Assembly (NCBI GenBank): GCA_964424205.1 | Contig: CAYRIF010000013.1 | Location: 1 to 23,206 of the forward strand | From: CAYRIF01 sp964424205 | Lineage (GTDB): Bacteria > Bacteroidota > Bacteroidia > Cytophagales > Cyclobacteriaceae | DNA: 23,206 nt | Reading direction: 5' to 3' | Part shown: positions 1-5,422 of the stretch, piece by piece | Numbering within the stretch: the stretch's first letter is position 1 | Layout: each line of letters opens with the position of its first letter | Program-made: the position numbers and the translations under genes | Notes under the pieces: model-generated | What the model was told of the DNA's origin: nothing | The model's database searches: none | Seen by the model: the letters and a program-made list of their open reading frames with translations, nothing else

Positions 1-155
1 GCAACCTGTCTGCCAGCCAGGCGAAGCAGATGCGCCAAGATAATTGCAAGCACCCCAAATTTGGCTATTCGATTTTCAGCAATGTATAGGGTAATTAGCT
101 GATATTAAGTGAGTTACAAAGGTATTTTATTGAAACGGTGAATCATGCGGGTTAA
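1..155. repeat. Dispersed repeat, copy 1
   Basis: This stretch is repeated in the same orientation at 9725-9884. Matched by eye, about four fifths of positions agree, including long identical blocks such as CCAAGATAATTGCAAGCA and GTTACAAAGG. Copy 2 has a few extra bases near the left hairpin. The left part can form a stem between 7-13 and 26-32. The repeat may begin before the window, so its left boundary is unknown. It lies just downstream of accC. No coding potential is evident. It could be a REP/MITE-like element, a decayed mobile element end or a small-RNA gene. Confidence 0.8.
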
Positions 156-162
156 GTAAGTA

Positions 163-178
163 TTGGTAAATTTACCAA
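163..178. other. 16-base perfect palindrome after accC
   Basis: TTGGTAAATTTACCAA reads the same on both strands and sits between the accC stop and the dispersed repeat. As RNA it would fold only into a weak five-pair stem, and no T-run follows on either strand, so it is not a convincing intrinsic terminator. A protein-binding site is an alternative. Confidence 0.4.
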
Positions 179-184
179 AGAACC

Positions 185-1528
185 CTACAAATCGCTCAAA
201 TCAAAATTATCCATAAAAGCGGTGGTGAACTTACCAGACTTAAAAGTTTCATCATCCATTAATTTGATATGAAATGGAATGGTAGTTTTAATTCCCTCAA
301 TCACAAATTCCTCCAATGCACGTTTCATTTTCACCAACACTTCTTCTCTGGTTTGGGCTGTTACTATCAACTTTGCAATCATTGAATCATAATTAGGTGG
401 AATTGTATAGCCGGCATAGCAATGGCTGTCTACCCTGATGCCTTGACCGCCAGGGATATGTAAGTTGGTAATTAAACCAGGACAGGGCATGAAATTATTG
501 GAAGGATCTTCCGCATTAATTCTGCATTCCATAGAGTAATAAATAGGAAAGTAGTTTTTTCCAGAAATTGGAATTCCTGCCGCTACTTTTATTTGTTCTT
601 TAATGAGGTCGTACCCTGTAACTTGCTCAGTAATAGGGTGTTCCACCTGAATCCTAGTATTCATTTCCATAAAGTAGAAGTCCTTATTTTTATCCACTAA
701 GAACTCTACCGTTCCTGCTCCTTCATATTTTACAGATTCAGAAGCTTTAATTGCTGCCTCCCCCATTTTCTTTCTCAAGCTTTTTCCAACTATCGGTGAA
801 GGTGTTTCTTCTACTAGTTTTTGGTGTCTTCGCTGTATCGAGCAATCCCTTTCCGAAAGGTGGCATGCTTTTCCCTTGCTATCTCCTACAATTTGTATTT
901 CTACATGCCTCGGATTCACAATATATTTCTCCAAGTAAAGGGCATCATTTCCAAATGCCGCGCCGGATTCCATTTTTGCATCCTCCCAAGCCTTTTTAAA
1001 TTCACCATCGTTTAGCACAATCCTCATCCCTTTCCCCCCGCCCCCAGCCGTTGCTTTTAGAATTACTGGGTAGCCCATTCCGTTTGCCATCTCGATGCCT
1101 TCTTCAATACTTTCCAATAACCCATCAGAACCAGGAATTACTGGTACACCAGCTTTCTTCATGGTTGCCTTGGCAGTTGCTTTATCACCCATCCTATTAA
1201 TCATCTCTGGCGATGCACCGATAAACTTAATATTATAATCCTCACAAACTTTAGAAAACTCAGCATTTTCTGACAAAAAACCGTAGCCAGGGTGAATGGC
1301 ATCTGCATTTGTAATTTCTGCTGCTGCAATTACTTGCGGTATATTCAGGTAAGAAAGATGGCTAGGTGCAGGTCCTATACAAACGGCTTCATCTGCAAAC
1401 CGAACATGTAAACTATCAATATCGGCCGTGGAGTAAACAGCTACTGTTTTGATGCCCATCTCCTTGCACGTTCTGATGATTCTTAGTGCAATTTCTCCTC
1501 TATTTGCTATTAGAATTTTTTTAAACAC
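185..1528 (-). CDS. accC: Acetyl-CoA carboxylase, biotin carboxylase subunit
   Basis: This protein carboxylates the biotin carried on AccB using ATP and bicarbonate, the first half-reaction of cytosolic acetyl-CoA carboxylase, which makes malonyl-CoA for fatty-acid synthesis. Its 447 residues match the usual length. Visible motifs are the N-terminal MFKKILIANRGEIALRI, HPGYGFLSEN (79-88), the glycine-rich ATP-grasp loop GGGGKGM (162-168), and the catalytic segment MEMNTRIQVEHP (287-298) with Glu288 and Arg292. It is the last gene of the leftward operon and starts 30 bases after accB ends, so AccB and AccC are probably made from one transcript. The carboxyltransferase genes accA and accD are not in the window. 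Identification is near certain. Confidence 0.97.
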   Translation of the reverse strand: MFKKILIANRGEIALRIIRTCKEMGIKTVAVYSTADIDSLHVRFADEAVCIGPAPSHLSYLNIPQVIAAAEITNADAIHPGYGFLSENAEFSKVCEDYNIKFIGASPEMINRMGDKATAKATMKKAGVPVIPGSDGLLESIEEGIEMANGMGYPVILKATAGGGGKGMRIVLNDGEFKKAWEDAKMESGAAFGNDALYLEKYIVNPRHVEIQIVGDSKGKACHLSERDCSIQRRHQKLVEETPSPIVGKSLRKKMGEAAIKASESVKYEGAGTVEFLVDKNKDFYFMEMNTRIQVEHPITEQVTGYDLIKEQIKVAAGIPISGKNYFPIYYSMECRINAEDPSNNFMPCPGLITNLHIPGGQGIRVDSHCYAGYTIPPNYDSMIAKLIVTAQTREEVLVKMKRALEEFVIEGIKTTIPFHIKLMDDETFKSGKFTTAFMDNFDLSDL

Positions 1529-1558
1529 AGGTTTTTAAGTAAAGTGATAAGCTAAAAA

Positions 1559-2029
1559 TTAAGCAGGATCAACCAAAAACAATGGTTGGTCATATTCTAC
1601 TGGTGACGCATTCTCTACAAGGATTTTGATAATTGTCCCAGAAATTTCTGATTCAATTTCATTGAACAGCTTCATTGCCTCAATGATACAAACTGTATTA
1701 CCTTCAGCAATGGTGTCACCCACATTCACAAATGAATCTGATTCAGGGTTTGCTGAACGGTAAAATGTTCCAATCATTGGTGCTTTTATGGTGATGTGTC
1801 CATTATCCTTTTCAGCAGGAGTTGCTGCCCCATCGGCAGATGGTATTTGTGCTGCAACCGGAGCAACTGGTGGTTGTACTTGTTGCGCCACTGTATTTGT
1901 CACCCCCACAACTTTTTGCCTAACGCTCTTCCTAACCTTAATTTTAAATTCATCAGTTTCGATATGTACTTCATCGAGCTCTGATTTGGAAATGAAATCA
2001 ATTAAATCCTGTATTTCTTTGGGTTTCAT
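1559..2029 (-). CDS. accB: Acetyl-CoA carboxylase biotin carboxyl carrier protein
   Basis: This is the carrier that holds biotin covalently and shuttles the carboxyl group between AccC and the carboxyltransferase. It has 156 residues. The N-terminal third is helical and acidic/basic. A Pro/Ala/Gln-rich linker follows at about 50-75, and then the biotinyl domain (about 79-156). The biotin attachment motif EAMK places the acceptor at Lys120, and APMIGTFYRS at about 83-92 resembles the protruding thumb of the bacterial BCCP fold. It lies 6 bases after efp and 30 bases before accC, in the same operon. Length and layout are ordinary for the family. Confidence 0.96.
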   Translation of the reverse strand: MKPKEIQDLIDFISKSELDEVHIETDEFKIKVRKSVRQKVVGVTNTVAQQVQPPVAPVAAQIPSADGAATPAEKDNGHITIKAPMIGTFYRSANPESDSFVNVGDTIAEGNTVCIIEAMKLFNEIESEISGTIIKILVENASPVEYDQPLFLVDPA

Positions 2030-2035
2030 AGTTCT

Positions 2036-2599
2036 TTATTTTACTCGTTCAGAATAAGAACGTGTTCGTGTATCTATTTTTATCATTTCATCTTGATTAA
2101 TGAAAAGCGGCACCTGTATAATAGCACCTGTTTCTAAGGTCGCTGCCTTCGTTGAATTTGTTGCCGTGTCTCCTTTTATTCCAGGTTCAGTATAGGTGAT
2201 TTGTAAGGTGACAAATGCGGGTAAATCAACACCTAACGCTGTTTCAGTTTCAGCATGATAGATTACTTCTACCTCTTGTCCATCTTTCATAAAATCTGCA
2301 TTCTCTATCAGCTCTTTTTGAAGTGGCATCTGCTCGTAAGTATTGCTATCCATAAAGTGATAGCCCATATCATCTTTGTATAAAAACTGATGCGGTCTTC
2401 TTTCTATACGTGCTGTTTTTACTTTTACCCCTGCATTGAAAGTATTGTCAATAACCTTCCCTGTAGAAAGATTTTTAAGTTTTGTCCTTACAAAAGCAGG
2501 TCCTTTCCCTGGTTTAACATGTTGGAATTCTACAATGGTGTATAGACCGTTGTTATACTCCAAGCATAAACCATTTCTGAAATCTGATGTATTTGCCAT
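2036..2599 (-). CDS. efp: Translation elongation factor P
   Basis: EF-P binds between the P and E sites of the ribosome and relieves stalling at consecutive prolines. The 187-residue length is typical. The N-terminal KOW-like domain carries the loop PGKGPAF with Lys32 at the position that is modified in many bacteria; the sequence does not show which modification, if any, occurs here. The C-terminal OB-fold ends with the usual DTRTRSY-type segment. The ATG at 2599 gives MANTSDFRNG, the expected start. The gene sits between fabH (49-base gap) and accB (6-base gap), a common Bacteroidota order that links translation and lipid synthesis genes. Confidence 0.97.
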   Translation of the reverse strand: MANTSDFRNGLCLEYNNGLYTIVEFQHVKPGKGPAFVRTKLKNLSTGKVIDNTFNAGVKVKTARIERRPHQFLYKDDMGYHFMDSNTYEQMPLQKELIENADFMKDGQEVEVIYHAETETALGVDLPAFVTLQITYTEPGIKGDTATNSTKAATLETGAIIQVPLFINQDEMIKIDTRTRSYSERVK

Positions 2600-2648
2600 T
2601 TGGTAAATTTATCTAAAATTAGTAATGAATTACTAGAAACTATAAAAA

Positions 2649-3662
2649 TTATTTAGGGTTGTATGCCCATGTCAAGTATATAGCGCCCCAAGTAAAGCCG
2701 CCACCAAAAGCAGCCAAAATCAATTTATCTCCTTTTTTAAGTTTGGATTCAAAATCATATAAACAAAGTGGGATGGTTGCTGCTGTGGTATTACCGTACT
2801 TGTGAATATTCATCATTACCTTGTCCTGATCCAAATCCATTCTATGGGCTGTGGCGTCAATGATTCTTTTATTTGCTTGGTGTGGTACCAACCATGCTAT
2901 ATCTTTTCCTTTCAGGTTATTTCTGTTAAGCACTTCTTCTGCCACGTCTGCCATATTAGTTACCGCAAACTTAAAAACAGATTTCCCTTCTTGGAAGATA
3001 TAATGCTCCTTATTATCCACCGTCTCATGCGATGCTGGTCTCCTACTTCCTCCCGCTTTCATATGTAAAAATTCTTCGCCACTTCCATCCGATTTCAACA
3101 CTGAGTCTATAACGCCAAATCCTTCTTCATTTGGCTCTAACAAAACAGCACCTGCACCATCACCAAAAATAATGCAAGTAGTACGGTCTGTATAATCAAC
3201 AATAGATGACATTTTATCGACACCAACGACTATTACCTTTTTATACTTACCAGACTCAATAAACTGAGCTCCTGTCGATAATGCGAATAAGAATCCTGAA
3301 CATGCTGCTGATAAATCAAATCCAAAGGCATTGACCGCTCCAATTTCTGTCCCAATCAGGTTGGCGGTAGCAGGGAAAACCATGTCTGGCGTGGATGTAG
3401 CACAGATGATTAAATCAATATCTTCTGCTTTTGTATCTGTTTTCTTTAAAAGACCTTCGATAGCTCTTGAAGCCATGTAAGCAGACGCTTTATTTTTTCC
3501 GTTTTTATATTTTCCTTTTAATATCCTTCTTTCTTTGATACCTGTACGTGAAGTAATCCACTCATCATTTGTATCCACCATGGTCGAAAGTTCTTGATTT
3601 GTCAAAATATAATCAGGAACCCAACCATCTACGCCAGTAACGGCTGCTGTGATTTTACTCAT
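2649..3662 (-). CDS. fabH: Beta-ketoacyl-ACP synthase III
   Basis: FabH condenses an acyl-CoA starter with malonyl-ACP and so opens each round of fatty-acid chain building in the cytosol. It has 337 residues with a thiolase fold. The catalytic triad is visible: Cys121 in DLSAACSGF, His261 in VPHQANKR and Asn291 in GNTTAATIP. The C-terminal AAFGGGFTWGA is the usual last glycine-rich loop. Bacteroidota often use branched starters, but substrate choice cannot be read from the sequence. Upstream lies a 195-base gap after rpmF with a strong hairpin, so the gene may have its own promoter or a processed leader as well as read-through from rpmF. Confidence 0.97.
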   Translation of the reverse strand: MSKITAAVTGVDGWVPDYILTNQELSTMVDTNDEWITSRTGIKERRILKGKYKNGKNKASAYMASRAIEGLLKKTDTKAEDIDLIICATSTPDMVFPATANLIGTEIGAVNAFGFDLSAACSGFLFALSTGAQFIESGKYKKVIVVGVDKMSSIVDYTDRTTCIIFGDGAGAVLLEPNEEGFGVIDSVLKSDGSGEEFLHMKAGGSRRPASHETVDNKEHYIFQEGKSVFKFAVTNMADVAEEVLNRNNLKGKDIAWLVPHQANKRIIDATAHRMDLDQDKVMMNIHKYGNTTAATIPLCLYDFESKLKKGDKLILAAFGGGFTWGAIYLTWAYNPK

Positions 3663-3688
3663 CTAATAAATTATCTCATTAAAAATGT

Positions 3689-3712
3689 ATGAAGGAAATA
3701 AATTTCCTTCAT
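3689..3712 (-). promoter_or_regulatory. Hairpin in the fabH leader
   Basis: Two 10-base arms (ATGAAGGAAA and TTTCCTTCAT) form a perfect stem with a 4-base loop, 27 bases upstream of fabH. Read in the gene direction, TTTTTAAT follows, so it could be a weak terminator or attenuator within the rpmF-fabH gap. A degenerate -7 box (TACCTTAG, minus strand 3728-3721, one mismatch to TAnnTTTG) would start transcription almost at the hairpin, making it a 5' cap structure instead. The sequence does not choose between these. Confidence 0.5.
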
Positions 3713-3857
3713 TTTGACGGCTAAGGTAATAGAAGTTTAGCGTATTACACCATAATTTTTTCTATTTTCTAATCAACTGTTGAATTTGAAATATACCAAC
3801 ATATCCAACTTGTATTTAACAAGCTGTTTAATCAAAAAAAGAAAACAACGAATAGTA

Positions 3858-4049
3858 TTATGCCAATACCTCTTTTTCCATGATAACTTTTCCTTTCAGA
3901 TAAAGTTTACCTTCAAACCAATGCGCTCTATGTGGTAGATGCGCCTCACCTGTTGCAGCGCAAATAGCCAATTGCTTTTCGGTTCCCTTATAATGGGTTC
4001 TTCTCTTGTCTCTTCTCGACTTGGATATCTTTCGTTTAGGATGTGCCAT
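3858..4049 (-). CDS. rpmF: 50S ribosomal protein L32
   Basis: This is a small basic large-subunit protein of 63 residues starting MAHPKRKISKSRRDKRRTH, the diagnostic L32 N-terminus. The zinc-binding cysteines of the four-cysteine form are absent: one Cys (position 30) remains in the CAATGEAH segment, followed by a histidine-rich stretch (HLPHRAHW). This fits the cysteine-poor L32 form common in this phylum as I recall it, and is not damage. It follows the DUF177 gene by 21 bases. The yceD-rpmF pairing is conserved across bacteria. Confidence 0.96.
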   Translation of the reverse strand: MAHPKRKISKSRRDKRRTHYKGTEKQLAICAATGEAHLPHRAHWFEGKLYLKGKVIMEKEVLA

Positions 4050-4070
4050 TGTATATTATTTATTAACTAG

Positions 4071-4592
4071 TTATTTTAAATCTTTTAATTTTCCCCACCT
4101 CGGGTCTATTTTTTTATCTGCTGCTTCATCATCTTTTGATGAATAAATCAATAATCCATCGTCATTATCTTCTTCATCTTCAAACTTAGGATGAAGTTTC
4201 TTCATCGGTATCGACAAACTGATAAACTCATATATGTACTGTGACAAATCAATCATCTGCGTACTTTTTGTAATCTGAATTACCTGCTCATCTATCTCCA
4301 ACTCTTCCTGCCCATATTTACATATCAATTTTTCATTGATACTAATTGGGGCATTAAACTTCTCAAGGCTTCGGTCACAAACCAACCCCACTTCGCCTTC
4401 AATCATAAAAAGCAAATCAAAAAATGCATCACTTTTATCCAACACCACATGCACTGTAGCACCACCTTCCTCTATAACACTTCCCTCTTGTGATTTAAAA
4501 AAATCCTTGTCAACCACGAAATCATAAGTATATTGCTTATTTTCAAGGTTAAAAATTTCAATCTCAAAATCACTACGCCGCTTCTTTTCCAT
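4071..4592 (-). CDS. DUF177 (YceD-like) protein
   Basis: This is a 173-residue member of the YceD/DUF177 family, whose genes sit next to rpmF in most bacteria and are implicated in 23S rRNA or large-subunit metabolism. The family signature appears as LVCDRSLEKF, in which the second cysteine of the usual CxRCL is serine. An acidic stretch EDEEDNDDG follows at about 139-147, and the C-terminus is DPRWGKLKDL, typical of the family (DPR-W-x-L). It is the first gene of the leftward operon and is preceded by a good -7 box. The family call is firm, but the exact biochemical role is unproven. Confidence 0.9.
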   Translation of the reverse strand: MEKKRRSDFEIEIFNLENKQYTYDFVVDKDFFKSQEGSVIEEGGATVHVVLDKSDAFFDLLFMIEGEVGLVCDRSLEKFNAPISINEKLICKYGQEELEIDEQVIQITKSTQMIDLSQYIYEFISLSIPMKKLHPKFEDEEDNDDGLLIYSSKDDEAADKKIDPRWGKLKDLK

Positions 4593-4611
4593 ACTCCGAA
4601 ATTCAAGTCTG

Positions 4612-4619
4612 CAAAGTTA
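4612..4619 (-). promoter_or_regulatory. -7 promoter element of the DUF177-accC operon
   Basis: On the minus strand these bases read TAACTTTG, an exact match to the Bacteroidota -7 consensus TAnnTTTG. Transcription would start about 13 bases before the DUF177 ATG at 4592. No clear TTTG is found 19 bases upstream (the position is TTTT). This is inferred as the main promoter for the ribosomal/fatty-acid operon. Confidence 0.6.
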
Positions 4620-4681
4620 AAAATATATTATTAATTATAAAAGAAGATTCAATAAATCTAAAATAATAATTTACCAACTTA

Positions 4682-4710
4682 TTTGAGTAGTTTTCCGTAA
4701 AATAGTATTG
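4682..4710 (+). promoter_or_regulatory. Candidate promoter of the Crp/Fnr gene
   Basis: TTTG at 4682-4685 and TAGTATTG at 4703-4710 (one mismatch to TAnnTTTG) are 17 bases apart, slightly shorter than the usual spacing of about 19. The start site would fall about 25 bases before the ATG at 4744. It is back-to-back with the DUF177 operon promoter. Confidence 0.4.
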
Positions 4711-4743
4711 CATTCCTAATTCTAGTACGATAACTAATTAACC

Positions 4744-5325
4744 ATGTATGACCAAATAAAAAAAAGTGTACTTTCTTTAGTCAATTTTTCAGAAGAGGAA
4801 TGGGCGGTTTTTCAAGATTGTTTGATAATAAAAAAGATTGCAAAAAAAGATTTCTACATACAAAAAGGCGATGTTTGTAAAGATGTCTCATTTATTAATA
4901 AAGGCGCTTTTCGTGCTTACTATGTCGTTGACGGAAAGGAGATAACTTCGTATTTTTCGTTTGAAAATGATTATGTGACCGATTATGAAAGTTTTTTGCT
5001 AAAAAAACCATCGCTCCAATACATACAAGCCATCGAAGATACAGCATTATTGGTATTACCCTATGACAAAATGCAGGAACTCTATGGTACAGGAAGCAAG
5101 GCAGAGCGTTATGGTCGGTTAGTTGCCGAGTCTCTTTTTGTGATGGTCTACCAACAAAAAAATGAATTTGTATTGTATAACCCGGAAGAAAGGTATATCC
5201 ATCTACTAGCACAGCGTCCAGATCTTTTTCAAAGAGTGCCACAGGTGTATATAGCCTCTCTGCTTGGCATTACGCCAGAGACATTGAGCCGAATTAGAAA
5301 AAGACTATCTGTCGATAAAAGATAA
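4744..5325 (+). CDS. Crp/Fnr-family transcriptional regulator
   Basis: This 193-residue protein has an N-terminal cyclic-nucleotide-binding-like beta-barrel (about 20-115, with the turn FYIQKGDVCKDVSFINKGAFRAYY) and a C-terminal winged helix whose recognition region reads YIASLLGITPETLSRIRKRL. This compact form is abundant in Bacteroidota. The canonical cAMP-binding FGE..L..RSA segment is not recognisable, and there is no N-terminal cysteine cluster for an iron-sulfur centre, so the ligand is unknown. It is divergent from the DUF177 operon and could control that promoter, itself or distant genes; none is shown. The metalloprotease gene follows by about 100 bases with its own promoter candidate. 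Confidence 0.88.
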   Translation: MYDQIKKSVLSLVNFSEEEWAVFQDCLIIKKIAKKDFYIQKGDVCKDVSFINKGAFRAYYVVDGKEITSYFSFENDYVTDYESFLLKKPSLQYIQAIEDTALLVLPYDKMQELYGTGSKAERYGRLVAESLFVMVYQQKNEFVLYNPEERYIHLLAQRPDLFQRVPQVYIASLLGITPETLSRIRKRLSVDKR

Positions 5326-5379
5326 ACCCTTTCTGTCACAAAACAATCATCCCATATTAACGTTTTAGTAATCGCAATG

Positions 5380-5409
5380 TTTGATTTATTAAAATATAGC
5401 CTTTATTTG
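5380..5409 (+). promoter_or_regulatory. Candidate promoter of the metalloprotease gene
   Basis: TTTG at 5380-5383 is followed after 18 bases by TTTATTTG at 5402-5409, one mismatch from TAnnTTTG. The predicted start site near 5416 leaves only a few bases before the ATG at 5423. Confidence 0.45.
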
Positions 5410-5422
5410 TGATTTAATCATC

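Noticed and set aside
751..1015. Two plus-strand open frames opposite accC
   Set aside because: They lie wholly inside the well-supported accC gene and encode no recognisable domain.
3811..3840. Small inverted repeat CTTGT-ATTTA-ACAAG with a nearby A-run
   Set aside because: Read in the operon direction, the T-run precedes the stem, so it is not a terminator after rpmF; the stem is short enough to be chance.
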